Shown one piece after another: positions 7,527 to 14,884 of a stretch of 25,186 nucleotides of DNA. The DNA comes from Rubrobacter sp. (GTDB taxonomy: Bacteria; Actinomycetota; Rubrobacteria; Rubrobacterales; Rubrobacteraceae): NCBI GenBank assembly GCA_016781775.1, contig JADDPR010000120.1:1-25186 (forward strand), given 5' to 3'. Position numbers and translations under genes: made by a program. Each line of letters opens with the position of its first letter. Positions within the stretch are counted from its first letter, which is position 1. Below the pieces are notes generated by a model. The model worked only from the letters and a program-made list of their open reading frames with translations. It ran no database searches and was not told where the DNA came from.

Positions 7527-8081
7527 CTAACCCTCGAGCAGGGTGGCGCGGGCGGCCCTGAACGCCCGGGCGCGGTGGGAGTCTTCGTTTTTGCGCGCCC
7601 CGAGCTCGGCGTAGGTCTCTCCGCCGGGATTCTCGGGGGCGAAGATGGGGTCCCACCCGAACCCGCTCTCGCCCCTCGGGGCGGAGACGACGTGTCCGGG
7701 GACCTCGCCGAGAAAGACCTTGGCAGGAGCGTCGGGGAAGGCCACGGCGAGCGCGCAGACCGCCCGGGCGGAGCGGTCTCCGAACGAGGAGAGCATCTCG
7801 AGGAGGCCCTCGTTCCCGACGGAGAGGAGAAACCACTTCGTCAGGGCGCCGGGGAGGCCGTTCCACGCCTCCAAGACGAGGCCCGAGTCCTCGACGAGGA
7901 CGGGGTGGGGCGGGTCGCGCAGGGCGGCGCGGGCGGCGCGGGCCTTCTCCACGGCGACGTCGGCGATGCTAACGGCCTGCGGCTCGGGAAGGTCGAGGGA
8001 GGCGCTCTCCAGCCAGATCCCGAGAATCTCGCGGGCCTCCCGGAGCTTGTTCTCGTTGGAGGTGACGAAGATGGCTTTCAT
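7527..8081 (-). CDS. rdgB: Non-canonical purine NTP pyrophosphatase (ITPase/Ham1 family)
   Basis: Ham1/RdgB enzymes hydrolyse dITP and XTP to the monophosphates and so keep deaminated purines out of nucleic acids. Motifs are the N-terminal TSNENKLREAREIL, the acidic VEDSGLVLEAWNGLPGALTKW, GNEGLLEML, GESGFGWDPIFAPE and SHRARAF. The 184-residue length and the NGLPGALTKW/GNEGLLEML wording resemble the archaeal and eukaryotic ITPase branch more than typical bacterial RdgB, which has TFEENA and GxPGVxSARY there. I chose the ATG at 8081, immediately before the first beta-strand. An ATG at 8102 would add seven residues. A -10-like TAGATT lies exactly seven bases upstream of 8081, without a Shine-Dalgarno, so the message may be leaderless. 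It is divergent from the unknown gene at 8129. Confidence 0.88.
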   Translation of the reverse strand: MKAIFVTSNENKLREAREILGIWLESASLDLPEPQAVSIADVAVEKARAARAALRDPPHPVLVEDSGLVLEAWNGLPGALTKWFLLSVGNEGLLEMLSSFGDRSARAVCALAVAFPDAPAKVFLGEVPGHVVSAPRGESGFGWDPIFAPENPGGETYAELGARKNEDSHRARAFRAARATLLEG

Positions 8082-8088
8082 CGCTCGA

Positions 8089-8121
8089 AATCTACAATAC
8101 ATACGCCGCCTGTGTTAGAGT
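8089..8121. promoter_or_regulatory. Compact divergent promoter pair, both predicted leaderless
   Basis: The two start codons at 8081 (-) and 8129 (+) are only 47 bases apart. On the minus strand TAGATT (8094-8089), and on the plus strand TAGAGT (8116-8121), each end exactly seven bases before an ATG. Neither ATG has a Shine-Dalgarno sequence. A minus-strand CTAACA at 8118-8113 could be a -35 with an 18-base spacer. No good plus-strand -35 is visible. The seven-base spacing is the same as at the kinase gene. Confidence 0.35.
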
Positions 8122-8128
8122 CGCGCCC

Positions 8129-8722
8129 ATGCGCGAGGTGCGGGTGCAGAGCCTGGATAAGCTCGAGATGGCCGACGGCGGGGTGCGCCTCGTCGCCAAC
8201 TTCGGCGAGCTCGCGCTCGTCTTCCCGCAGGGGGTATGGGAGGCTCTCGGAAGGCTCTCTCTCCCACTGGACCCGAACCCCGAAGAGCTTCGGGAGCTCG
8301 CTGCCGTAAGGCAAGGGCTCGCCGAGCATGCCAGGGCCAACGGGTTCGCCTCGATCCTCGAGGACGTGCCCTGCGGTAACGACGGCTCGCCCGAGCGATT
8401 CGACCTCGTGCTGCGCCCTTCGGGCCCCTTCGCCCTCACGATGGGCTACGTCTTCGAGCCGGTAGTGACCCGGGAGCACGTCGACCGCCTCGAAGCCTGC
8501 CTCTTCGGGGAGGCTTACGTTGAGGGGGTGTATCTCGTGGGGGCCGTCGCCGAAGAGGGCGCGTTCGCCGGCGAGGGCGAGGCCGTGAAGGTGCTCTCGG
8601 TCCGGGGCCGCTCCTGCTCTTCCAGCCGTTTCGAGCTCGCGCCCGAGCTCTGGCGGGTGCTCTCGGAGGGCATGGGCTGGAAGAACGTGGAGCCCGTCGC
8701 CCCCCTGGGCTCCGAACGATGA
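8129..8722 (+). CDS. Conserved-looking protein of unknown function
   Basis: I do not recognise this 197-residue protein. It is acidic and apparently soluble, with no signal peptide or membrane segment. Visible features are an N-terminal strand-rich part (VRVQSLDKLEMADGGVRLVA), a middle helix rich in Glu, Arg and Ala, a single CGND at about residues 91-94, a DxVLRPSGPFALTMGYVFEP stretch, and a CSSSRFELAPELW segment near residue 165. The start is ATG 8129. It is the first gene of a likely operon: the aminotransferase begins 28 bases after its TGA, followed by the Ddl-like ligase. That suggests a role around an amino acid or peptide product, but this is inference from position only. Confidence 0.7.
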   Translation: MREVRVQSLDKLEMADGGVRLVANFGELALVFPQGVWEALGRLSLPLDPNPEELRELAAVRQGLAEHARANGFASILEDVPCGNDGSPERFDLVLRPSGPFALTMGYVFEPVVTREHVDRLEACLFGEAYVEGVYLVGAVAEEGAFAGEGEAVKVLSVRGRSCSSSRFELAPELWRVLSEGMGWKNVEPVAPLGSER

Positions 8723-8750
8723 CTTCGACAGCAAAGAAAAGGACGATTCA

Positions 8751-10061
8751 GTGCCGCTCGTAGATCTCGACCGCTTCGACTTTCTGTACGCCAACCGGGT
8801 CAAGGGCATGAAAAGCTCGGCGACGCGCGACCTCATGGCGACGCTCTCGCGGCCGGGCATCATCTCGCTCGCCGGCGGCTTCCCCGACACGAGGGTCTTC
8901 GGCGAGGAGGCGTTCCGCGAGATCAGCGCGAACGTCTCGACGGATTCCGCCCAGGCGCTGCAGTACGGCCCGACATCGGGGCTCGAAGGCATCAAGGACG
9001 TCATCGTGGACGTGATGGAGGCCGAGGGGACCCGGGCCTACGCCGAGGACATCTTCCTGACGACGGGCGCCCAGCAGGGCCTGGATCTCGTCGGGAAGGT
9101 ATTTCTCGACGAGGGTGACGCGGTACTGTGCGAGGGTCCGAGCTACGTGGGAGCGCTGAACGCGTTCGCGGCGTACCGGCCGAGGATCCTGCACGTCCCG
9201 ATGGACCGGGCGGGCATGATCCCCTCGGCCGCCCGGGAGGCGTTGAAGAAGGCGCGCAAGCAGGGCATCCACGTCAAGTTCATCTACACCGTCCCGAACT
9301 TCCAGAACCCCGCGGGCGTCACGCTCGCGGCGGAGCGCAGGCTAGAGCTTCTGGAGATAGCGCGCGAGTACGACCTCATAATCTTGGAGGACAACCCCTA
9401 CGGGATGCTCAGGTTCGAGGGCGAGCCCGCCCCGACGATCGCCTCTCTGGAGCAGCGCAATGGGGAGACGGACCGCGTGATCTACCTGGGTACGTTCTCC
9501 AAGATCTTTGCGCCGGGGGTGCGCCTCGGGTGGGTCCACGCCCAGCCGGGCATCCTGCACAAGATCAACATCGGCAAGCAGGGGGCGGACCTCTGCTCGT
9601 CGAACCTCTCGCAGATGCTCATCCAGTCGTACTTCAGGAACGCGGACTGGCGAGCCTACGTGAAGCGCCTGACGACGCTGTACAAGGAGCGCCGGGACGC
9701 GATGCTCGATGCCCTGGCCGAGTTTATGCCGAACGAGGTCCACTGGACGCACCCGGAGGGCGGGCTCTTCGTGTGGGCGACGCTCCCCTCCTACATCGAC
9801 GCTACGGCGATGCTCCCCAGGGCGGTCGCCAAGAACGTCGCCTACGTCCCCGGCGAGGGCTTCTACGCGAACGGGACGGGCAAGAACTGCATGCGCCTCA
9901 ACTTCTCGTTTGTCGAGCCCGAGAAGATCCGACGCGGGATAGAGATCCTGGCCGAGGTCGTGCGCGAGCGGATGGAGCTGCGCGGCGACCTCGAACGCGG
10001 CTCCCGCACGGGCACCCGCCTCGGCGAACGGCACTCCTCCGTCGGCACGGACCGCCGATAG
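8751..10061 (+). CDS. PLP-dependent aminotransferase, class I/II (2-aminoadipate/MocR-like)
   Basis: A cytosolic fold-type I aminotransferase of 436 residues. The PLP lysine is K251 in GTFSKIFAPGVRLGW. Other family marks are LAGGFPD near residue 42, QYGPTSGLEGIKD, TTGAQQGLDLVGK, PNFQNPAGVTL and ILEDNPYGMLRFEG. The pattern is that of the LysN/2-aminoadipate transaminase and MocR-derived group without the DNA-binding domain. These enzymes often accept several amino acids, so the substrate cannot be read from sequence. The GTG at 8751 has AAAAGGA seven bases upstream. The last 35 residues are polar and look like an appended tail. It is followed after 15 bases by the Ddl-like gene, so the two are probably cotranscribed. 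Confidence 0.9.
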   Translation: MPLVDLDRFDFLYANRVKGMKSSATRDLMATLSRPGIISLAGGFPDTRVFGEEAFREISANVSTDSAQALQYGPTSGLEGIKDVIVDVMEAEGTRAYAEDIFLTTGAQQGLDLVGKVFLDEGDAVLCEGPSYVGALNAFAAYRPRILHVPMDRAGMIPSAAREALKKARKQGIHVKFIYTVPNFQNPAGVTLAAERRLELLEIAREYDLIILEDNPYGMLRFEGEPAPTIASLEQRNGETDRVIYLGTFSKIFAPGVRLGWVHAQPGILHKINIGKQGADLCSSNLSQMLIQSYFRNADWRAYVKRLTTLYKERRDAMLDALAEFMPNEVHWTHPEGGLFVWATLPSYIDATAMLPRAVAKNVAYVPGEGFYANGTGKNCMRLNFSFVEPEKIRRGIEILAEVVRERMELRGDLERGSRTGTRLGERHSSVGTDRR

Positions 10062-10076
10062 GACCAGGGGAGAGAG

Positions 10077-11033
10077 GTGGCGCGCATAGCGGTCCTGAGG
10101 GGCGGGCACTCCATGGAGCGGGACGTCTCCCTCGTCACGGGGAGGCGCGTCGCCCACGCCCTCGAACGCCTCGGGCACGAGACCTACCCCCTGGACGTCG
10201 AGGAGGCGACGACGGAGCGGCTCATGGAGCTACGTCCGGATGCGGCGTTCGTGTGTCTGCACGGCAAGGGTGGCGAGGACGGGACGGTGCAGGCGCTCCT
10301 CGAAACCTTGGGGATACCGTACACCGGAAGCGGTCCCCTCTCCTCCATCCGCTGCATGGACAAGGACTACGCCAAGCGCGTGCTGGTGGCGAAGGGCATA
10401 CCGACCCCGCCGTTCAGGACGTTTTTGAGAAGGGCGATGCACGAGATGGGCGCGGCCGCCGCCCTCGACGTCGCGGCGGAGTATCTCGGCTATCCGCTCG
10501 CCGTCAAGCCGGCCAGGGAGGGCTCGGGGCTCGGGCTTACGCGGGTCGAGGAGCGCGGCGGGCTCCTCGACGCCGTCTACGAGGCCTTCGGTTACGACGC
10601 GAAGATCATCCTGGAGCGGTGGGTGTCGGGGACCGAGGTTGCGATCCCCATCCTAGAGCCCCCCGAGGAAGGCCCGAGGGTGCTGAACCTCGTCGAGATC
10701 CGGCCGCGCGGCGGCGCGTACAACTTCGAGGCCAAGTACACCCCGGGGGCGACGGACTTCGCGATCCCGGCCGAGGTGGAAGAGGACGCCGCCGCCGCTC
10801 TGGAAGAGACCGCGCTCAGCACCTACGCCGCGATGGGCTGCTCGGGCTTCGCCCGCGTCGACACGATCCTGGAGGGCGACACCCCCTGGGTCCTCGACGT
10901 CAAAACGATCCCCGGCTTCACCGAGACCTCGACCCTCCCCCTGGCCGCGGAGGCGTCGGGGATGAGGTTCGACGCGCTCGTCGAGACCATCCTGGAAGCC
11001 GCGCTGCAGAGCGAGGCCCCGGCGAAGCTCTAA
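10077..11033 (+). CDS. D-alanine-D-alanine ligase-like ATP-grasp enzyme
   Basis: ATP-grasp ligases of this family activate one D-amino acid as an acyl phosphate and join it to a second. The 318 residues include GGHSMERDVSLVTGRR (8-23), LHGKGGEDGTVQ (H62), YTGSG...CMDKDYAKRVL, ATP-binding K144 in AVKPAREGSG, metal-binding D262 in FARVD, and IPGFTETSTLPLAAEASG. Two positions differ from Ddl enzymes. The E-x-N-T metal motif is D274-V-K276-T, and the GSSxG of the phosphate loop is GSGLG (149-153). An Asn-to-Lys change at a Mg ligand makes ordinary D-Ala-D-Ala synthesis uncertain. It could be a paralogue with another substrate. The GTG at 10077 has GGGGAG upstream. It ends 27 bases from the convergent GYD gene. 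Confidence 0.85.
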   Translation: MARIAVLRGGHSMERDVSLVTGRRVAHALERLGHETYPLDVEEATTERLMELRPDAAFVCLHGKGGEDGTVQALLETLGIPYTGSGPLSSIRCMDKDYAKRVLVAKGIPTPPFRTFLRRAMHEMGAAAALDVAAEYLGYPLAVKPAREGSGLGLTRVEERGGLLDAVYEAFGYDAKIILERWVSGTEVAIPILEPPEEGPRVLNLVEIRPRGGAYNFEAKYTPGATDFAIPAEVEEDAAAALEETALSTYAAMGCSGFARVDTILEGDTPWVLDVKTIPGFTETSTLPLAAEASGMRFDALVETILEAALQSEAPAKL

Positions 11034-11060
11034 AGATCCTGCGGCTCTACCGGGCCGCCC

Positions 11061-11405
11061 CTAGCTAGGCGTCGGCGACCAGAGCCTCGGCCCGGGGTAC
11101 GCGTGCGAGTTGGCCCTCCGCATCGCCTCCATCGTGTCCTCGACGCTCATCAGCGCGGTAGTCTTCGTCGCCTTCAGGTGCCCGGGCGAGATGGTCGTGA
11201 ACAGGATGGACGCGGCCGTCGTCTCGTCCGGGGCCTCGAAGATGACTATCCCGTCGTACTCGCCCATGCAATAGTAGAAAGAGAGCACGCGCCCACCCAG
11301 GCGCTGCGCGTGCTCGGCGAGGACGGCGGCCCTGTCCTCCGGCTTCTTCACGAGCGCCTTCCACGCCTCGGCGGTGTAGGCGAACTGCGTCATGTACACC
11401 GACAC
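11061..11405 (-). CDS. GYD-domain protein
   Basis: A small soluble protein (114 residues) of the GYD family, named for the motif seen here as GEYDGIVIFEAPDE. The fold is a ferredoxin-like alpha/beta barrel domain of unknown biochemical role, often annotated as a possible signalling or stress protein. The body runs from MTQFAYTAEAWKALVK through LGGRVLSFYYCMGEYDG to the helix after TKTTALMS. I chose GTG 11405 (MSVYMTQFAYT) because AGGAGGT ends five bases upstream. An in-frame ATG at 11474 would add 23 residues but has no ribosome binding site and lies close to the predicted transcription start. Confidence 0.8.
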   Translation of the reverse strand: MSVYMTQFAYTAEAWKALVKKPEDRAAVLAEHAQRLGGRVLSFYYCMGEYDGIVIFEAPDETTAASILFTTISPGHLKATKTTALMSVEDTMEAMRRANSHAYPGPRLWSPTPS

Positions 11406-11727
11406 GGCTGACCTCCTCACTCGATTGCCCGATACGCGGCGCCGACGGGGACCGGCAACGCTGCCTTCCTCCATCTCAAGATATATATGTTGCTATTATA
11501 GACCCCTACTGGGTGTGGGTGAAGAGCCTCTGCGGACCCATCCGCAAGAAGGAGCGTCCGGTACGGCGGGATGGCCGGGGCTGGGTACTTCCCCCGAGCC
11601 GAAGCGCGGTTCCGCGTACGCGGCGGAGCAGATGGGTCAGGAGCCAGGGAGGGTAGCGCCGGACGGGTCCGTTCGCCTCGCGTGGCCCATCGTTCCCTCG
11701 CGGGCGGAGAGGGAGTATGCCATCGGG
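11406..11727. other. Intergenic region between the GYD gene and trmFO
   Basis: This 322-base stretch holds the GYD promoter near 11495-11523 and an AT-rich patch around 11480-11500 that stands out from the GC-rich surroundings. A short inverted repeat GCGGA/TCCGC near 11534-11547 and a palindrome CCGCGTACGCGG at 11612-11623 are visible, but neither is a convincing terminator. I see no coding frame with family resemblance. Confidence 0.4.
11495..11523 (-). promoter_or_regulatory. Promoter of the GYD gene
   Basis: On the minus strand a perfect TATAAT (11500-11495) lies 17 bases downstream of TTCACC (11523-11518), which matches four of six bases of the -35 consensus. Transcription should start near 11488, leaving a leader of about 80 bases that ends in AGGAGGT before the GTG at 11405. 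Confidence 0.6.
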
Positions 11728-13050
11728 TTAGACGACCGCCCTCGTCTCCGCCCCGACGAACTCCTCGAGCGCGTCGAGCGCCATCCGGGCCTGGCGCTGC
11801 CGGCGCTCGGGCTTCGTGAGGCGCTTGCCGGCTTCCTTTTTGGGGACGGTCGGGACGAGGCCCCAGTTTGAGTTTATGGGCTGCAGGGTGCCGTCCTTGA
11901 CGGTGATGTAGTGAGCCAGGGCACCCATCATCGTGCCCTGGGGGAGCTCGACGGGGTCGAGGCCCCGGGCTACCCTCGCGGCGTTGGTGCCGGCGATGTG
12001 GCCCATCGCGGTGCTCTCGGTGTAGCCCTCCACACCCGTGAGCTGGCCAGCGAAGAAGAGCCGGTCGTTGCCCTTGAGGCGCATGGTCGGCTCCAGCATC
12101 TTGTTGGAGGGGAGGTAGGTGTTGCGGTGCATAACGCCCATGCGGGCGAAGTCGGCGTTCTCGAGGCCCGGGATCATCCTGAAGACCCGCTTCTGCTCGC
12201 CCCACTTCAGGCGCGTCTGGAAGCCGACCATGTTGAAGAGGCGCCCCTCGGCGTCGTCCTGGCGGAGCTGGACCACGGCGTAGGCCTCCTTCCCGGTCCT
12301 GGGGTCGGGCAGACCTACCGGCTTCATCGGGCCGAAGCGCAAGGTCTCGGGGCCACGGCCCGCGATAACCTCGACGGGGAGACAGCCCTCGAAGTACATG
12401 TCCTCCTCGAAGTCCTTTATGGGGGAGAGCTCGGCGGTGGTCAGGGCCTCGATAAAGGCGTAGTACTCGTCCCTGTTCATCGGGCAGTTCAGGTAGGCCG
12501 CCTCGCCCTTGCCGTAGCGGGAGGCGAGGTAGACCTTCTCGGTGTCGAGCGACTCGCGGAAGAGGATCGGGGAGGCCGCGTCGTAGAAGAACAGCGTCTC
12601 GCCGGAGAGCGCCATGATCTCCTTCGCCAACGAATCCGAGGTCAGGGGACCGGTCGCGATAACGGTCGGGCCCTCCGGAAGGCTCGTCGCCTCCCGCCGG
12701 ACGACCTCGATGTTCGGGTGGGCGTGGACCGCCTCGGTCACGGCGCGGGGGAAGCCCTCGCGGGCGACCCCGAGGGCCCCGCCGGCCGGCACCCGGTTCG
12801 CCTCGGCGCAGCGCAGGATCACGGACCCGAGTCGCCTGAGCTCCTCCTTGAGAAGCCCCGAAGCCGTCTCGAGCGACGTGTTTCCGAGCGAGTTCGAACA
12901 GACGAGCTCGGCGAAGTGCTCCGTGCGGTGGGCCGGGGTTTCTTTGACCGGCCGCATCTCCCAGAGCTCGACCGAGCATCCGGCCTGCGCCGCCTGCCAC
13001 GCCGCCTCGCTCCCCGCGAGCCCGCCACCTATAACCGTTACGTCGGCCAT
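11728..13050 (-). CDS. trmFO: TrmFO, folate- and FAD-dependent tRNA (uracil-54-C5)-methyltransferase
   Basis: TrmFO makes the ribothymidine at position 54 of the tRNA T-loop, using methylenetetrahydrofolate as carbon donor and FAD as reductant. The 440 residues match the family. The FAD site VIGGGLAGSEAAW is at 6-18, followed by WEMRP. The two functional cysteines are visible as C51 in HFAELVCSNSLG and C223 in YFEGCLPVEVIAGRG. FAGQLTGVEGYTESTAMG forms the C-terminal FAD contact. I chose ATG 13050 because MADVTVIGGG is the normal N-terminus. An ATG at 13095 lies at the predicted -10 box. It has its own promoter and is separated from the acyl-CoA synthetase by about 106 bases. Confidence 0.95.
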   Translation of the reverse strand: MADVTVIGGGLAGSEAAWQAAQAGCSVELWEMRPVKETPAHRTEHFAELVCSNSLGNTSLETASGLLKEELRRLGSVILRCAEANRVPAGGALGVAREGFPRAVTEAVHAHPNIEVVRREATSLPEGPTVIATGPLTSDSLAKEIMALSGETLFFYDAASPILFRESLDTEKVYLASRYGKGEAAYLNCPMNRDEYYAFIEALTTAELSPIKDFEEDMYFEGCLPVEVIAGRGPETLRFGPMKPVGLPDPRTGKEAYAVVQLRQDDAEGRLFNMVGFQTRLKWGEQKRVFRMIPGLENADFARMGVMHRNTYLPSNKMLEPTMRLKGNDRLFFAGQLTGVEGYTESTAMGHIAGTNAARVARGLDPVELPQGTMMGALAHYITVKDGTLQPINSNWGLVPTVPKKEAGKRLTKPERRQRQARMALDALEEFVGAETRAVV

Positions 13051-13095
13051 GCGTTCACCGTCCAAGCATTCATGGGATGGTCCCTCGACCGGCAT

Positions 13096-13123
13096 ATTCT
13101 ACGCCAGGAAGGCGGGATGTCAG
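13096..13123 (-). promoter_or_regulatory. Promoter of trmFO
   Basis: On the minus strand CTGACA (13123-13118) and TAGAAT (13101-13096) each match five of six consensus bases and are 16 bases apart. Transcription would begin near 13089, about 40 bases before the trmFO ATG. This supports the 13050 start. Confidence 0.55.
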
Positions 13124-13156
13124 GGCGGAGAAGGGGGGCCAGGACCGCCTCCGAGT

Positions 13157-14803
13157 TCAGGCCTTTCCGGACTCGTGCTCGCGCAGGACGTTGCGCCGGA
13201 CCTTGCCGGAGGGGGTCATCGGGAACTCGGGGACGAACTCGACCTCGCGCGGGTACTCGTGCGCCCCGAGACGCGTCTTGACGAACTGCTGCAACTCCCG
13301 GGCCAGATCCTCGCTGCCCTCCCTGCCTTCGCGCAGGATCACGAACGCCTTCACGATCTCGCCGCGCGTCTCGTCGGGCTTGCCGACGACCGCCGCCATG
13401 AGCACGGCCTCGTGCTTGACGAGCGCCCCCTCGACCTCGGCGGGTCCTATGCGGTAGCCCGATGAGCTTATGACGTCGTCGTCGCGGCCGACGAAGAAGA
13501 AGTAGCCGTCCTCGTCGACCGAGGCGAGATCCCCGGTCATGAGCCAGTCGCCGACGAATTTCCCCTCCGTGGCCTCGTCGGCCTTCCAGTAGCCCAGCAT
13601 CATCACGGGGTCGGGGCGTCGGACGGCGACCTCTCCCACCTCGCCCGCCGGGAGCTCGTTGCCCTCGCCGTCGACGATGGCGACGCGGTGGCCCGGGACG
13701 GGGCGGCCCATCGAGCCGGGCTTCTGGGGCATGATGGCGCCACAATTCGAGAGGACGAGGTTGCATTCTGTCTGGCCGTAGAACTCGTTGATGCGAATGC
13801 CCAAGGACTCCTCCGCCCAGCCCGTCGTCTCCTCGTCGAGCGGCTCGCCGCCGCAGGCGAGGGCCTCGAGCTCGAGGTCCCAGCGCTCGCGGGGGTTCCG
13901 TATCGTACGCATTACCCTGAGGGCGGTCGGGGGGAAGAAGGCGCACGAGACGCCCCAGCGCTCCATGACGGCGAAGGCACGCTCGGGGTCGAAGCGGGTC
14001 ATGCGGTGGGCGACCACGGGGAGGCCCCAGTGAAGGGCCGGGAAGAGGACGTCGAAGAGGCCCCCGATCCAGGCCCAGTCCGCCGGCGTCCAGAAGAGGT
14101 CCCCCGCACGCGGCGCCAGATCGTGCGGAAGGCTCACCCCCGGAAGGTGGCCGAGAAGGATGCCATGTCCGTGTAGCGCCCCCTTCGGGTCGCCCGTCGT
14201 CCCCGAGGTGTAGATGATGATCGCGGGGTCCTCGGGTCTCGTCTCGGCGGGCCGGAGGTTGGGCGAAGCGCCGCGGATCAAGGCCTCCATCGAGCCCGTC
14301 CCGGACCCGTCGGCCAGCACGACATGCTCCAGCCCCTCTATCTCCCCTGCCAACGTCCCTGCGACTTCGCGATGCTCGGCATCCGTGACAAGGACCTTGG
14401 CCTCGCTGTCGGCGAGCCTGAACCGGAGGGCGTCCTCCCCGAAGAGCGCGAAGAGCGGCACGACGACCGCGCCGATCTTGTAAGCCGCGATGTGCGCCAC
14501 GGCCAGCGCGGGCGTCTGGGAGAGCAGGACGGCTACCCGGTCCCCCCTCCTTACCCCGAGGCCCGAGAGGGCGTTGGCGAAGCGGTCGGAGGCCCCCTTC
14601 AGGTCCCGGTAGGTCCACTTCTCGACGCGTCCGTCCTCGCGGTCGTAGACGATGGCGAGGCGGCCCCTGTCCCACGCGTGGCGGTCGCAGGCGTCCACCC
14701 CCATGTTGTAGAAACGGGGCAGGCCCCAGGAGAACCGCTCGCGCAGGATCTCGTAGTCGAGTTTTCGCGGCGTCCGCGCCGCCAGGGATTCCCAGAAGTC
14801 CAC
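13157..14803 (-). CDS. AMP-forming acyl-CoA synthetase (acetyl/medium-chain acyl type)
   Basis: An adenylate-forming enzyme that activates a carboxylic acid with ATP and transfers it to CoA. The 548 residues carry the P-loop YTSGTTGDPKGALHGHG, the DWAWIGGLFDVLFPALHWG segment, FYGQTECNLVLSNCG, GRPVPGHRV, the hinge region DVISSSGYRIGPAEVEGAL, and the C-terminal TPSGKVRRNVLR with the lysine that is acetylated in many relatives. The overall pattern resembles acetyl-CoA synthetase-like and medium-chain synthetases. The acid cannot be fixed from sequence. GTG 14803 has GGGGAGG about six bases upstream. It lies 81 bases after the VTT-protein gene on the same strand and may be cotranscribed with it. 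Confidence 0.88.
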   Translation of the reverse strand: MDFWESLAARTPRKLDYEILRERFSWGLPRFYNMGVDACDRHAWDRGRLAIVYDREDGRVEKWTYRDLKGASDRFANALSGLGVRRGDRVAVLLSQTPALAVAHIAAYKIGAVVVPLFALFGEDALRFRLADSEAKVLVTDAEHREVAGTLAGEIEGLEHVVLADGSGTGSMEALIRGASPNLRPAETRPEDPAIIIYTSGTTGDPKGALHGHGILLGHLPGVSLPHDLAPRAGDLFWTPADWAWIGGLFDVLFPALHWGLPVVAHRMTRFDPERAFAVMERWGVSCAFFPPTALRVMRTIRNPRERWDLELEALACGGEPLDEETTGWAEESLGIRINEFYGQTECNLVLSNCGAIMPQKPGSMGRPVPGHRVAIVDGEGNELPAGEVGEVAVRRPDPVMMLGYWKADEATEGKFVGDWLMTGDLASVDEDGYFFFVGRDDDVISSSGYRIGPAEVEGALVKHEAVLMAAVVGKPDETRGEIVKAFVILREGREGSEDLARELQQFVKTRLGAHEYPREVEFVPEFPMTPSGKVRRNVLREHESGKA

Positions 14804-14884
14804 GTCAGCCTCCCCTACCGCGTATACCCCTAGTCGAGGGTAGCACCGGCCGGGGTCTCGCGCCCGTTCGCGCCCGCTGCGGCG

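Noticed and set aside
9128..11068. 646-codon open frame over the aminotransferase and ligase genes
   Set aside because: Same strand but wrong frame, with Arg/Gly/Pro-rich nonsense. Both underlying genes are intact.
11406..11727. Possible terminator for trmFO or small RNA
   Set aside because: The palindromes are short, have no usable loop or T-tract, and no conserved structure is recognisable.
13051..13095. Longer trmFO start at 13095
   Set aside because: It lies at the predicted -10 box, adds 15 residues absent from the family and lacks a ribosome binding site.
11911..13281. 456-codon open frame on the + strand across trmFO
   Set aside because: Antisense shadow. trmFO shows all its catalytic residues on the other strand.
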